DNA of 64,000 nt from Pseudomonadota bacterium. Lineage in GTDB: Bacteria; Pseudomonadota; Gammaproteobacteria; UBA1113. A model generated the notes under the pieces. The model searched no databases, was not told the origin of the DNA, and worked only from the letters and a program-made list of their open reading frames with translations. Of this stretch, positions 45,501-55,307 are shown in pieces. Every line of letters starts with the position of its first letter. Position 1 is the first letter of the stretch. Location: positions 1 to 64,000 of the forward strand of contig JAJXUV010000008.1 of NCBI GenBank assembly GCA_021782495.1, in the 5' to 3' direction. The position numbers and the translations under genes were made by a program.

Positions 45501-48500
45501 ATCTATTGTTGATATAGAACGTTTTGCTCAAGAATTTGTGTGGTTATTGGAATGCTTATCAAATTGTTTAAAGAAAAATGAATTACCACTCTCTTTTCAT
45601 TTTAGAAATCCAGCCTTATCCGATCGTATGGAACCTGAAGATACTCTGGTTTCTTTTTTAAAGGGGATAGGTTCTTCTCTTGAGTATGCAAAAATACCGC
45701 CTACTCTTGAAGAATTTTATGGATTATTATTGGTGGAATATGCAGCACAAAAACAAAATAAAGAAAATTTGCAGGCATTTAGAGAGCACGTGGCCGGTAT
45801 TAATCAATTTGGTGAAATTTATTATGAGTTGATCGCGGCACAAGTAATGTTCTATCGCTGTAATGCACAAGGGCAATACCGCGAGCAATATTTACATCAA
45901 GCCATGACGACGGTGTTGTCCTATACCTCAGGATTACATATAAGAAATAAACCCTTGTTTTTTATATACACGCTCTTCGCAGAAAAAGAACAGTCTTATG
46001 ATAACCGCTGGGAACGCGATATGGCGGAATGTTTAATTCCTCTAGTGAAAGTATTGACTTCTGTTACCGGCACAAATGAAGAACAAAAAAAACAACAGGA
46101 AACAGAATTTATAAAAGCTTGCCAAAACATGTTGACTGAAGATCTGTCTTCTGAAGGCAAGAAAGCACGTTTATTGCGAGTCCTGCGGCAATTTGCACAA
46201 ATAAATGTGTCGCGCAGCCAGAAATTGCCCACTTTGCCGCAATTAACGGAATGTATTCGACATTTGTCTGTTGCAGGTTATGAAGAAGAAAAGATTGCTG
46301 CTGTATTGTCTCAACGCTTACCTTTGACTTGTTATGGTAATCAGGTCATCGGTTACTCCTTATCTAAATTAGTACAACAAATCGAGCAATTAAAGCTGGG
46401 AGAATTGTTAGAAAATGAGGCCACAATGGGCTTACTTAAACAGCACGGGTTTGATATTCCGTTATTAAAAAAAGCTCATGTTAAAATACAAAGTAATTCT
46501 CCTCAGCAAAAATTAGAGGGAATCGAGATTATTTTAGCGCAAATGAAAGCACATAAACTCAATGCCGCTCAGGTATTGGCACAATCTCTATTCTCTGCTG
46601 CATCCGGATCAGAGCAAAGCATAGATACTATAGAAGGTGTATTCAATCTACTGTCGTCTGGATGGGTCAGTGATGATCCTGTCAAAGATATGATAGAACA
46701 ATCTTGTCTGCATGCCAAAGAAACCTTGCAGGCTTTTTTTGAAACCAATCCACATTTGCAAGCAGCAAAAACGATCTTAGAAGATTTATCGCAATATTTT
46801 GATGGTTTAGCTAGGACTGAAGCCATCAATTTGCATCAGTTACAAGTTATTGAAGCGCAACTAGAAGATTGCAATCGTTTTATACAGACTCAATTTTGTC
46901 AAGCTTGCGAACACCCGGGCAGTGCCATGCAGAGATGGGTCACCGATTTCGCTCAAAAGAGGCAGAATTACGATATGGCTGTGTGGCGGAAATTCTTTCA
47001 AACTTTATGTGGCCAAAAAAGTCTGCCATTTGACACGGTGTGGTCATTGATTTTTAATGCGCCTGTTCCGTATGACACAGCACAATTAAATCAAATAATC
47101 ACAAAATTATCGGCATTATTTTCACAAGAAGCTTATCATGCGTTGTCGAAAGCGGATGCGCTTGCATTCGTGCATATAGCTGTCTTAACAGGCAATCTAT
47201 CGATTAATTTCGGCCTAATATTTAGCTTAGGACAAAAATTATCTCAGTACGATGGCATTATTGCACTACTAGAAGGAATACATCGCCTATGTATAGACCA
47301 AGTTCCTCATATCGCCCCCCTAATTGAGGCATGGCTTCAGCTGACAACAGAAACACTGGATGTTAACCCTAAAATATGGAATGACTGGCTGCATTATTTT
47401 GCTCTATATCCTGATGTGGCTAATGCTTTCAACTTCATCAATATTTTCTTAAACATGGGCGGCAAAGCCAATACTATATTAGCCATTATGAACGCAGCAG
47501 CATTGCTTCACCGAGATAATCCCCCAGGACCTGATGACATGATGGAAGCCATCATGGAATTAAAAAATATGAGTGAACAAACTTTAAATCAGATTAAAAT
47601 ACTGTACGATCAACCAGGCCTTCCTAAACCAGCATTAAAGGTATTATTGTCTGCTTTAAGAGGAAAAGAAATCGCCTCTTTTATAAAACAATCGGAATTA
47701 GACCCTAGTGGCAAACGCGCCGATCCACGCGCATTACAAGGGCAATTTAGCTTAGCCTATTTACGCGATTTTATCGATCGCATAGGATCGTTGTTTTCAG
47801 GAGATTTGCAATTATCCGCAGCTGTTAAAGATGAATTATTTGCACAATGCCTTTATATCAATACGATTGGGTTTTACCTTTCGCCTACGAATAACGGCAA
47901 AGTGTTGTTGAAGTATAGCATTCCTGAATTACAAGACTTAGCGCAAGTCAGTATAGCAGAGCTAAGAAAAGATCCGAATCAAGTACAGCATTATTTGCAT
48001 TTTCTGGCAGTGTGCCGTGAGATTATTTTTCGCTTTACACCGGAAGGGGAATTTCCTTATGCGCACCAATTGGTACCCAGCTTAATGGTGGCGCAGTACC
48101 CTCAGACCAATCTTGCTTTTCAAATGTTGCCTGGTGAGGGAAAAACCATCACCACTGCATTGCAATCCCTAGCATTGTTCGCGCGACAATCGAGTATCGT
48201 TGTGGTCGATCCCGGTAATGGTTTATTAAATCAACGTGATTTTGATAAGTTTTTGCCCGTGTATCGCGCTTTGAGAATCCCCTGTTATTATATTACTGTT
48301 AACAATACAACCGAAGAACTCAAAGAAATACTGGGCCATGAATCTGGCGTCATTGTTTACTGTACTATGGCGGATTTATCTTTAATTTGGAACCGGCTGG
48401 CTATAGAAGGCATGGCCTTAAATCACATTGCGAAAAACGCATTACCTGTTTTCTTCATTGCCAATGAAGGCGATATTCATGTCTTCGATTCCGAGATTTG

Positions 48501-50637
48501 TTACAATTTATCCGTCGACACAGAAGCGAATGTCGATCCAACCGTGAATCCTTATGCTTGGTTGTATCCGTTTCTGAATCAATTCATGCAACAAAAACCT
48601 TGCCCCCTACAACCCACTCAAAATGGGCGGTTGCAGATTTTTGCACAAACAGTTATGGACTTATATAATTATCTTGCCACTAGAGTAACCGCGGAACAAT
48701 ATGCACAATTAAATCAGTTTTCTTCTTATCAACTCGCCAGATGGTTGGTGGCTTCTTGGAAAGCAATGCAACTGACAGAAGAGCGAGATTATGTCATACA
48801 ACCGTTTACCAATAAACAAGGTCAGGCCTATCAACGCGGCTGCCCTTTAATAGACAGTGTTCCACAACCATTGTCTCATTTCAGCGATGGGGTCGATCAA
48901 TGCTTGCAAGCCCTCTTAGCTGAAAAATATAAACAATCTGTTTTTCCCATTTATCGTGAATTAGAACACGTTGCAACTGAAACCAGTCTGGATGTGTTTC
49001 GCCATTGTCAGGAAACAGATGGCACGCTCATCCTCAATTCAGGAACTATGGGAGAAAGCAGTGAACTGGAAGAATTAGCACGCAAACTGCAGCCAATAGT
49101 GGGGGTGGATTTACCACGTTATCGTCAAGTGGCTATTAAAAGAAATACATTAAAATTATCCTCGAATGAGTTAAGCTGGCAAGCAGACATTCATAATTGT
49201 ATCCGCGCTATTAGGAAAAATGCTGAGACAGAAAATGCACCCATTTTAGTGGTGTGCCGCGATATCCCTCAAGTGTATTCCATTTCTCATTATCTTGGGC
49301 AAAAATCATTACAAAATTTATCGGTGGTTACCGGTACGGATGGCCGCTCTCTGGAAGAGTTACAGCAATTAGCACGTCGTGAAAATGCCATTACTTTAGC
49401 AACTCCTATTCTAGCGCGCGGTGCTGATATTATCCCCCAAGGACTTCCTTTGATCGTAATTCAAATATCTCCCGAAAAAAAACGACAAACGGAACAGATT
49501 ATATATCGTATTCGTATAAAGGGAGAATATTATGCTATTTTCAATAAAGCTGCTATTCCGCGGGTAGATGATTTTTTCCTATTTGATCTTTTTGTCGATG
49601 ACAAATCTAGAATTCAGCATCATCAAAAGCAATTAGTCAATATTAAGCAGCAAGAACGTCAATTGCGTGAATTGTTCGGCGATATCACCCGTCCTGCACA
49701 AGCCTATTGTCGCTCTGTTATGGCGTTATTTTACTCTTGCCAAAGAGATACGCGTTTTAACTCAGAGGGGATTCTACAGTTAAGGCAACAATTATTAAAA
49801 GAGCAACAGCGCTTGATTGAAGAGTTGGGTCGTGCTTGGAAAGATATTTTAATGGATGCATACCTCTCTAAAGACCAAATGGATCATACCGATATAGCAC
49901 GTCATTTTGAATTCGAAGTCATGCGCTTGATGGATGCCTATACGCAAAATGTAGAAAATCATTTTGAAGCAATCGAAATGATTTCTGTGCCTAAATACGT
50001 TGCATGGTTACAATCATTCCCTTATCAATATACAGCAAATGATAGCCACCACCCTGACAGTGTCTCTTCTGATAATGATACAGTACATTTTATCTTTCAA
50101 TGTTACACCGTGTATCTACACTATCAGCATCAGCCAAACGGCATTGATATTTCAGAATCCGAAAAAAAGCTTGCAGCTATTATAAGAGAGTGCATGAATG
50201 AATTAAACAGATATCTGCGAGAGGAAGAAAATAGCCGATTACCCAATAAAGAACGTATACTGCAGGTAAAAGAATTGCTTCAAAAGGTATATCAGTTGGG
50301 AGACATTGGTGTATCAAGCTCTCCCTTAATTTCTGCAGTGAACCCAAGTTCATCAACAGGACAACCAGACTTTTTTAAACAAGCTGCTTCTGTAGCACAG
50401 GATCAAGTCACTATTGAATATCCACAGCCCACTAAAGTAACCGCCGATTTCATAAAAAACCTTCACGCAATGAAAACATCTATGGACGCCGAACACACCC
50501 GGAGCTTGCGTGGCCGATTTCTAAGCAGTCATAAGAGTCGCATATATGGAATTGTTAGTGCTTCTTTAGAAAAACTTGAGCAATTATTGCCAACTTTAGA
50601 GCCTATGGGCGCTAATAATTATCTCGGCCCTAGATAA
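42556..50637 (+). CDS. Giant protein with a SecA-like motor region
   Basis: 2693 residues, no signal peptide or clear membrane helix. Layout: helical N-terminus (1-120); Gln/His-rich stretch (about 125-162); unassigned globular part; low-complexity patch (about 690-720); long helical middle (about 900-1820); SecA-like part (about 1830-2330); helical tail. The motor has Walker A LPGEGKTITTALQSL (Lys1863), then VVVDPGNGLLNQRDFDKFLP where SecA has its NDYLA-RD motif. IANEGDIHVFDSE (1970-1973) replaces the DEVD Walker B. The second domain has ILVVCRDIPQVYSISHYL and ATPILARGADIIPQG (SecA GRGTD). The motif VI region YRIRIKGEYYAIF lacks the GRSGRQGD arginines. ATP binding is plausible, normal hydrolysis doubtful. 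Not a housekeeping SecA; a secreted effector or toxin-like protein is inferred. RBS GCGAGG precedes the ATG. Confidence 0.75.
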   Translation: MRQEQILTIISYFDEHKQPSVVLEQFLNSLQLEVSEDTIASIEAILSKQSLHNRIKRFRCKEEADVSLQQYCHRLNLYLDAQRQEGNHRRHLAAIQNQILPIQHRKALTTQGKLLYEERVGGRLKVEHQHHLHQQLAQQQQVQQNVQMHVQQQLKQQLQHDTSALLEEHAYCDRNTIVDFADSFSEKEQCPLGDTRLSTGDKLRQLWDRSIGTNSHKIPAEGADPEGTPWVITKIQDRAMYVILDYYPQFLYGLDSANLPAGFFIYRYTVSYPHPIYENLLCFDRALIAQQEEKGCLNPLSIRLAQDPLYEQHPYSDFKEFLSEINRVHSSYTDEENKKTGELVSELLQEGNIRTLQYYWERNRHGLSCLLKFQGVAGLYKFVKQCVPRLERGGAIEQYCIATMPNLSSCVEAEAMVALDAYEKFTPPQRQWFDQLLQDHHECIKQGDFIVLINAFSYFCEQLGTFKPPLQIPQKPPQAKPIHMQVFLSLILKVLRQADSPQQQFNILHQLDLTPESVPLAFAQGIRTAIPAMQLTPTESLISCSVPECSVQEIKIDAEGHVQSDQLKRIEPFQLDAFQKPSGVLYIPVKKLAQHDVPDAENKDLRDLLENEAIKYRLFDSYDSNSNRKNVSYDWSIDKVHASNTTFNPCEKPPKADYYVLLSKGVPHNKKPDGDEEFYENRNSRSAHDKSSSSQSFYHNKTLKKARKQEELLKTIIQEELKASWGILFKTPDKMQDSGYCRIQNVVKQLSIANLMPNIYEKMDFTQFSEQYSKREQYTAWINYILSLLDFKHLAVSFSFSGVTHTEHIFLFRLGYCRLEEQTLRAETELAFSPLPPYNTYVYRGLSCVKMASAITAGVNAVGDFVGETEDILSGGFTFNFSVYYQPLSQRDLSNVNKLSDNLYYPCTSDDLSQKSTVFANDFDALSVYFYRYVFTFPVHLVFSDYEVLFSKLKNSKMSVAAQTKLLLILARITTHPRATNQSIVDIERFAQEFVWLLECLSNCLKKNELPLSFHFRNPALSDRMEPEDTLVSFLKGIGSSLEYAKIPPTLEEFYGLLLVEYAAQKQNKENLQAFREHVAGINQFGEIYYELIAAQVMFYRCNAQGQYREQYLHQAMTTVLSYTSGLHIRNKPLFFIYTLFAEKEQSYDNRWERDMAECLIPLVKVLTSVTGTNEEQKKQQETEFIKACQNMLTEDLSSEGKKARLLRVLRQFAQINVSRSQKLPTLPQLTECIRHLSVAGYEEEKIAAVLSQRLPLTCYGNQVIGYSLSKLVQQIEQLKLGELLENEATMGLLKQHGFDIPLLKKAHVKIQSNSPQQKLEGIEIILAQMKAHKLNAAQVLAQSLFSAASGSEQSIDTIEGVFNLLSSGWVSDDPVKDMIEQSCLHAKETLQAFFETNPHLQAAKTILEDLSQYFDGLARTEAINLHQLQVIEAQLEDCNRFIQTQFCQACEHPGSAMQRWVTDFAQKRQNYDMAVWRKFFQTLCGQKSLPFDTVWSLIFNAPVPYDTAQLNQIITKLSALFSQEAYHALSKADALAFVHIAVLTGNLSINFGLIFSLGQKLSQYDGIIALLEGIHRLCIDQVPHIAPLIEAWLQLTTETLDVNPKIWNDWLHYFALYPDVANAFNFINIFLNMGGKANTILAIMNAAALLHRDNPPGPDDMMEAIMELKNMSEQTLNQIKILYDQPGLPKPALKVLLSALRGKEIASFIKQSELDPSGKRADPRALQGQFSLAYLRDFIDRIGSLFSGDLQLSAAVKDELFAQCLYINTIGFYLSPTNNGKVLLKYSIPELQDLAQVSIAELRKDPNQVQHYLHFLAVCREIIFRFTPEGEFPYAHQLVPSLMVAQYPQTNLAFQMLPGEGKTITTALQSLALFARQSSIVVVDPGNGLLNQRDFDKFLPVYRALRIPCYYITVNNTTEELKEILGHESGVIVYCTMADLSLIWNRLAIEGMALNHIAKNALPVFFIANEGDIHVFDSEICYNLSVDTEANVDPTVNPYAWLYPFLNQFMQQKPCPLQPTQNGRLQIFAQTVMDLYNYLATRVTAEQYAQLNQFSSYQLARWLVASWKAMQLTEERDYVIQPFTNKQGQAYQRGCPLIDSVPQPLSHFSDGVDQCLQALLAEKYKQSVFPIYRELEHVATETSLDVFRHCQETDGTLILNSGTMGESSELEELARKLQPIVGVDLPRYRQVAIKRNTLKLSSNELSWQADIHNCIRAIRKNAETENAPILVVCRDIPQVYSISHYLGQKSLQNLSVVTGTDGRSLEELQQLARRENAITLATPILARGADIIPQGLPLIVIQISPEKKRQTEQIIYRIRIKGEYYAIFNKAAIPRVDDFFLFDLFVDDKSRIQHHQKQLVNIKQQERQLRELFGDITRPAQAYCRSVMALFYSCQRDTRFNSEGILQLRQQLLKEQQRLIEELGRAWKDILMDAYLSKDQMDHTDIARHFEFEVMRLMDAYTQNVENHFEAIEMISVPKYVAWLQSFPYQYTANDSHHPDSVSSDNDTVHFIFQCYTVYLHYQHQPNGIDISESEKKLAAIIRECMNELNRYLREEENSRLPNKERILQVKELLQKVYQLGDIGVSSSPLISAVNPSSSTGQPDFFKQAASVAQDQVTIEYPQPTKVTADFIKNLHAMKTSMDAEHTRSLRGRFLSSHKSRIYGIVSASLEKLEQLLPTLEPMGANNYLGPR

Positions 50638-51097
50638 ACAAACCGTATCCTTGTAATAAAATCCATGCCGCAACACCCGCTGCGGCATCGTCAGTCATGA
50701 TGCCCCAGCCACCGGGCAGATCTTGCAAGCGTTTTATGGGCCAGGGTTTCCAAATATCAAACACGCGAAATAAAATAAATCCTAGGATCACCACATCCCA
50801 ACGAAAAGGTGCATAGGCCAAAGTGATCCACATGCCGACCATTTCATCCCAGACAATCGCGCTGTGATCTTTTTCGCCAAAAGCTTTTTCAGAATAGCCA
50901 CAGATAAAAACGCCCAGAGCAAAAGTGAACAGCAACAACAAACTATATTCCCATACATTCAATCGACTAAAGACATAAAAAAAAGGAATGGCAATGAGAC
51001 TGCCCCAGGTTCCTGGCATACGCGGCAACAAGCCACTGCCTAAACCGCAACTCAAATAATGCAGTGGATTAGACCAGACCAAACGCGTTATATTCAT
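50630..51097 (-). CDS. pgpA: Phosphatidylglycerophosphatase A
   Basis: 155 residues. Dephosphorylates phosphatidylglycerophosphate in the inner membrane. LSCGLGSGLLPRMPGTWGSL near the N-terminus and AIVWDEMVGMWITLAYAPFR are PgpA signatures; GGWGIMTDDAAAGVAAWILL is the conserved C-terminal helix. The 3' end overlaps the giant gene by 8 bp. Its start codon lies in the end of the 127-bp repeat element and no Shine-Dalgarno sequence is visible, so its expression signals come from the element or from upstream nusB. Confidence 0.94.
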   Translation of the reverse strand: MNITRLVWSNPLHYLSCGLGSGLLPRMPGTWGSLIAIPFFYVFSRLNVWEYSLLLLFTFALGVFICGYSEKAFGEKDHSAIVWDEMVGMWITLAYAPFRWDVVILGFILFRVFDIWKPWPIKRLQDLPGGWGIMTDDAAAGVAAWILLQGYGLFI

Positions 51098-51215
51098 AGC
51101 AGTTGATTTTTCGGCAAGGCGCCGAGCTCTCGAGCGTCAGGAGTGTAGTACCCTACATGACTGGCGCGAGATGGGCGAAGGCAACAAAGCCTAAGAATCA
51201 GATGCGAAGAGTATA
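51089..51215 (+). repeat. 127-bp inverted-repeat element, copy 2, filling the nusB-pgpA gap
   Basis: Same element as 22495-22622, same orientation, about ten base differences. It starts TATATTCATAGCAGTTGATT and ends GATGCGAAGAGTATA. The left end contains the pgpA start codon (CAT 51095-51097) and the right end stops 5 bp before the nusB stop, so the whole intergenic space is the element. Confidence 0.85.
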
Positions 51216-51220
51216 TTTTT

Positions 51221-51688
51221 TTATTCATCTTCTTTTTCTATCCTCTTGGATTGCGAAGACCGCCATTCGACCGATCTTAAGATGGGCATCAATTTATCTA
51301 AAACGGCATTCACATATTTGAAACTCTCTTCACCTCCATATATTTTAGCCAATTCAATCGCTTCGTTGATCACCACCCGATAAGGCGATTCCAAACAATA
51401 CGCAAATTCATAGGTAGACAATAATAAAATAGATCGTTCAATGGGATCGATTTTATCTAAGGGCCTGTCTAAGACTTTAGCTAAATGTTCACACAATTTT
51501 TCATAACGTTCTGCAACCCCGGTGAAAATTTTAGTAAAAAACTCTCCATCCATTTGTCTGAAATATTCTTCTGCCATGAATTGTTCGCTGATATAAGGCA
51601 CCTCATTGCCCGTTAATAACCACTGGTAAATGGCTTGCATGGCATATCGTCGAGACATGCGTCTTTTTCTGGGATTAATTTGTTGCAT
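51221..51688 (-). CDS. nusB: Transcription antitermination factor NusB
   Basis: 155 residues, all-helical. Opens with RRMSRRYAMQAIYQWLLTGN; the C-terminal motif ESPYRVVINEAIELAKIYGG and FKYVNAVLDKLMPILR are the NusB signature. Binds boxA RNA with NusE (S10) for rRNA antitermination. 6 bp after nrdR. The lumazine synthase gene (ribH) that often precedes nusB is absent. Confidence 0.95.
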   Translation of the reverse strand: MQQINPRKRRMSRRYAMQAIYQWLLTGNEVPYISEQFMAEEYFRQMDGEFFTKIFTGVAERYEKLCEHLAKVLDRPLDKIDPIERSILLLSTYEFAYCLESPYRVVINEAIELAKIYGGEESFKYVNAVLDKLMPILRSVEWRSSQSKRIEKEDE

Positions 51689-51694
51689 AATTTA

Positions 51695-52153
51695 CTACTC
51701 CGCTCTACGTTTTAATTGCTGTATCTCTTTGCGAAAGGCTTCTAAATCTTCAAAAGATTTGTACACCGAAGCAAAACGCACATAAGCCACTTCGTCTAAA
51801 GACAATAATTCTTCCATCACCCATTCTCCGATTAAAGAAGAAGGGACTTCTCGTTCTGCCACCGCGCGCAATTTACTTAAAATGCGATGAATAGCGGCAT
51901 CCACGACATCGGTTGCCACAGAACGCTTTTCCAAAGATTTTAAAATACCCCTTCTCAATTTAGTTTCGTCAAATTGACTGCGCGTCCCATCGCGTTTAAT
52001 CACACGCGGCCAGGACAATTCCACCACTTCAAAAGTAGTAAAACGCTCATTACAGGATAAACACTCCCGTCTGCGCCGAATTTGATCGCCGGTGATCACC
52101 AAACGAGAATCAATCACCTTTGTTTCTTCAAAATGACAAAATGGACAATACAC
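51695..52153 (-). CDS. nrdR: Transcriptional repressor NrdR
   Basis: 152 residues from GTG 52153. The N-terminal zinc ribbon has CPFC and CLSC with [18 protein letters not shown] between them; the ATP-cone is [20 protein letters not shown] onward. Represses ribonucleotide reductase genes according to ATP/dATP. Directly downstream of glyA after a 96-bp gap containing REP-like hairpins. Confidence 0.95.
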   Translation of the reverse strand: MYCPFCHFEETKVIDSRLVITGDQIRRRRECLSCNERFTTFEVVELSWPRVIKRDGTRSQFDETKLRRGILKSLEKRSVATDVVDAAIHRILSKLRAVAEREVPSSLIGEWVMEELLSLDEVAYVRFASVYKSFEDLEAFRKEIQQLKRRAE

Positions 52154-52174
52154 TCTTATTTTTCCTCATGTGAT

Positions 52175-52225
52175 GTCATTCCTGCGAAAGTACTTTTTTG
52201 TCATTCCTGCGAAAGCAGGAATGAC
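52175..52225. repeat. REP-like palindromes between glyA and nrdR
   Basis: A half copy GTCATTCCTGCGAAAG is followed by the full palindrome GTCATTCCTGC-GAAA-GCAGGAATGAC (11-bp stem) at 52200-52225. The same motif occurs at 55989-56065 and 56405-56491. Confidence 0.8.
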
Positions 52226-52249
52226 AAAACTGTCGCGAGGATCACAGAA

Positions 52250-53500
52250 CTACTGATAAACTGGAAAATCTTGGCACAATTGTAACACTTCTTGACGCAC
52301 TTGTCGTATTACGGCTTCATCGCCAATATGGTGCAACACTTTTGCTATCCAAGAAGCCAAAATTTGCATCTCTTTTTCCTTAAAACCGCGCGTGGTCGAA
52401 GCCGCTGTACCCAAACGCAAGCCACTGGTGACAAAAGGCGAACGGGTTTCTTTAGGGACTGTATTCTTATTAACCGTGATATTTGCTTTCCCCAAAGCTT
52501 CTTCCGCATCTTTTCCTGTGTAAGATTTATCCAAAAGACTCAATAAAAACAAGTGATTATCCGTCCCTCCGGACACGATGTCAAAACCTTCTTTCATCAA
52601 AGCCGTCGCTAAGGCTTGGGCATTCTTAACCACTTGTTGCTGATAGGTCTTAAATTCAGGCCTCATCGCTTCTTTAAAAGCCACCGCTTTGGCGGCGATC
52701 ACATGCATTAAAGGACCACCCTGCATGCCTGGAAACACAACCGAATTTAATTTCTTTTCAATCTCCGGATTGGCTTTGGCTAAAATCAAACCGCCTCGAG
52801 GCCCGCGCAAGGTTTTGTGGGTGGTAGAGGTCGTGACATCGGCGATGGACACCGGTGAAGGATAAACACCAGCAGCCACCAAACCCGCTACATGTGCCAT
52901 ATCAACCACAAAATAGGCATTGACCCGATCGGCAATTTCCCTAAAAATAGACCAATCTACAGTACGTGAATAGGCTGAAAAACCTGCCAATATCATCTTG
53001 GGTTTGTGTTCCAAGGCCAAAGCTTCGACTTGTTGATAGTCGATAAAGCCTTTTTCATCCAAGCCATAAGCAATAGGTCGATACAATTTACCGGAAAAAT
53101 TCACTTTAGAACCGTGGGTTAAATGGCCGCCTTGAGACAAATCCATGCCTAAAAAGGCATCCCCCGGTTCCATCAACGCCATATACACCGCTGCATTGGC
53201 TTGAGAACCCGAATGCGGTTGCACATTGGCATACGCTGCACCAAATAAGGTTTTAACGCGCTCTAAAGCCAGGGTTTCAGCCTTATCTACATATTCACAG
53301 CCTCCATAATAACGCTTTCCCGGATAGCCCTCAGCGTATTTATTAGTCAGCTGCGAGCCTTGTGCGGCCAACACAGCGGGACTCACGTAATTTTCCGAAG
53401 CAATCAACTCAATATGTTCTTCTTGTCGGCGCTCTTCCGCTTGAATGGCCTGATACAATTCTGGATCGACTTCGCTTAAAGATAAGTGCTTATCAAACAT
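52250..53500 (-). CDS. glyA: Serine hydroxymethyltransferase
   Basis: 416 residues from ATG 53500, which has GAGGAGA upstream; a 16-codon extension is less likely. PLP enzyme converting serine and tetrahydrofolate to glycine and methylene-THF. The PLP lysine lies in [19 protein letters not shown]. Other motifs: [38 protein letters not shown] and [19 protein letters not shown]. Normal length. Supplies the folate used by thyA and purH elsewhere in the window. Confidence 0.97.
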   Translation of the reverse strand: MFDKHLSLSEVDPELYQAIQAEERRQEEHIELIASENYVSPAVLAAQGSQLTNKYAEGYPGKRYYGGCEYVDKAETLALERVKTLFGAAYANVQPHSGSQANAAVYMALMEPGDAFLGMDLSQGGHLTHGSKVNFSGKLYRPIAYGLDEKGFIDYQQVEALALEHKPKMILAGFSAYSRTVDWSIFREIADRVNAYFVVDMAHVAGLVAAGVYPSPVSIADVTTSTTHKTLRGPRGGLILAKANPEIEKKLNSVVFPGMQGGPLMHVIAAKAVAFKEAMRPEFKTYQQQVVKNAQALATALMKEGFDIVSGGTDNHLFLLSLLDKSYTGKDAEEALGKANITVNKNTVPKETRSPFVTSGLRLGTAASTTRGFKEKEMQILASWIAKVLHHIGDEAVIRQVRQEVLQLCQDFPVYQ

Positions 53501-53563
53501 GGTGGATTCTCCTCGAGGTTTTGATTTGAATCTTATCTGAAAAGCCACAAAAAGTCATTTATA

Positions 53564-53592
53564 TTGATTTCAATCTCAAAATCGGTTATCTT
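53564..53592 (+). promoter_or_regulatory. Probable ettA promoter
   Basis: TTGATT (53564-53569), 17 bp, TATCTT (53587-53592), 31 bp before the GTG start of ettA and divergent from glyA. Confidence 0.45.
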
Positions 53593-53623
53593 ATGACCAA
53601 TATTAAAACAACGAGGATCCAAA

Positions 53624-55303
53624 GTGGCACAATATATTTACAACATGCGTGGCGTCAGCAAAATCGTACCACCGCATCGCGCAATTTTAAAAGACATTTA
53701 TTTGTCTTTTTATCCGGGTGCCAAAATCGGCGTCTTGGGTTTAAATGGCGCGGGAAAATCCACTTTATTGCGGATTTTAGCCGGTGTCGATACAGAATTT
53801 GAAGGCGAAGCCAAAGCTTTGGCTGGAACACGGATTGGCTATTTGCCTCAAGAACCACAATTGGATCTCAGCAAAACCGTGCGCGGCAATGTGGAGTTGG
53901 CTGTAGCCGATACATTGCAACTCTTAAACCAATTCAATGAAATCAGCTTGCGCTTTGAAGAACCTTTAAGCGATACGGAAATGGATCAACTCTTAGAACA
54001 ACAAGGTAATTTGCAAAATAAAATCGATGCCGTGAATGGATGGGAAATAGAACGCACTTTAGAATTGGCGGCAGAAGCTTTGCGTTTACCGGCTTGGGAA
54101 GCCAACATCAATCAATTATCGGGCGGTGAAAAACGCCGCGTGGCTTTGTGTCAATTGCTATTGTCTTCTCCAGATATGTTGTTACTCGATGAACCCACAA
54201 ACCATTTGGATGCTGAAAGTGTGGCTTGGCTGGAACATTTTTTACAAAATTACAAAGGCACCGTTATTGCAGTCACACACGATCGCTATTTTCTCGACAA
54301 TGTTGCCGGTTGGATTTTAGAATTGGATCGGGGTGAGGGCATTCCCTTTGAAGGCAATTATTCTGCTTGGTTGGCACAAAAACAAGAACGTTTGGCTTTG
54401 GAAGAACGCCAAGAAAAAGCACATCAAAAAGCCATGGCCGCAGAATTAGAATGGGTTCGTGCCAATCCCAAAGGAAAACGCACCAAAAACAAAGCGCGTT
54501 TGGCGCGTTTTGAAGAAATGAATTCCAAAGAATTTCAAAAACGCAATGAAACTCAAGAAATTTACATTCCACCCGGGCAACGCTTGGGCGATCTGGTGAT
54601 AGAAGCAAATCATTTGACCAAATCGTTTGAAGGTCGTGTCTTGTTCCAAGATTTGTCTTTCAATTTACCCAAAGGCGGCATTTTAGGGATCATCGGTGCA
54701 AATGGTGCAGGGAAATCCACCTTATTGAAATTGATTACAGATCAAGAAAAACCCGACAGTGGAACTTTGCGCTTGGGCGACACGGTGCAATTGTCTTATG
54801 TGGATCAATCGCGCGATCATTTGAATGCGCAAAAAACTGTGTGGGAAGAATTGTCCGATGGCTTGGATCAAATTGTCGTGGGCGCTTATCAAATTCCTTC
54901 GCGGGCTTATTTGGGTCGATTCAATTTTAAAGGCAGCGATCAACAAAAATTCATCGGCGATCTGTCGGGCGGTGAACGCAATCGCGTTCATTTGGCTAAA
55001 ATGTTAAAAAGTGGTGGTAATCTTTTGTTGCTGGATGAACCGACGAACGATTTAGACATTGAAACGCTCAGAGCCTTAGAAGAAGCCTTGCTGACTTTCC
55101 CCGGTTCTGCGGTGATCGTTTCGCACGACCGCTGGTTTTTGGATCGCGTTGCCACACACATCCTCGCTTTTGAAGACGATGGCACGCACACCTGGTTTGA
55201 AGGTAGCTTCAGTGAATACGAAGAAGATAAAATCAAGCGCTTAGGCACCGATGCGGTTTTGCCCAAACGCATCAAACAACGTGTGGCGATGATAGGGGGT
55301 TAA
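53624..55303 (+). CDS. ettA: Energy-dependent translational throttle protein EttA (ABC-F)
   Basis: 559 residues from GTG 53624. Two ABC cassettes without membrane domains: Walker [17 protein letters not shown] and [16 protein letters not shown], signatures [16 protein letters not shown] and [16 protein letters not shown], and Walker [17 protein letters not shown] and [16 protein letters not shown]. The lysine-rich linker and arm (residues about 240-310) contact the ribosome. Regulates entry into elongation at low energy. Followed at once by tusD. Confidence 0.96.
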   Translation: MAQYIYNMRGVSKIVPPHRAILKDIYLSFYPGAKIGVLGLNGAGKSTLLRILAGVDTEFEGEAKALAGTRIGYLPQEPQLDLSKTVRGNVELAVADTLQLLNQFNEISLRFEEPLSDTEMDQLLEQQGNLQNKIDAVNGWEIERTLELAAEALRLPAWEANINQLSGGEKRRVALCQLLLSSPDMLLLDEPTNHLDAESVAWLEHFLQNYKGTVIAVTHDRYFLDNVAGWILELDRGEGIPFEGNYSAWLAQKQERLALEERQEKAHQKAMAAELEWVRANPKGKRTKNKARLARFEEMNSKEFQKRNETQEIYIPPGQRLGDLVIEANHLTKSFEGRVLFQDLSFNLPKGGILGIIGANGAGKSTLLKLITDQEKPDSGTLRLGDTVQLSYVDQSRDHLNAQKTVWEELSDGLDQIVVGAYQIPSRAYLGRFNFKGSDQQKFIGDLSGGERNRVHLAKMLKSGGNLLLLDEPTNDLDIETLRALEEALLTFPGSAVIVSHDRWFLDRVATHILAFEDDGTHTWFEGSFSEYEEDKIKRLGTDAVLPKRIKQRVAMIGG

Positions 55304-55307
55304 GTGC

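Noticed and set aside
42556-50637. Housekeeping SecA preprotein translocase ATPase
   Set aside because: Three times too long, Walker B and motif VI residues are replaced, and the preprotein cross-linking and C-terminal zinc motifs are not seen.
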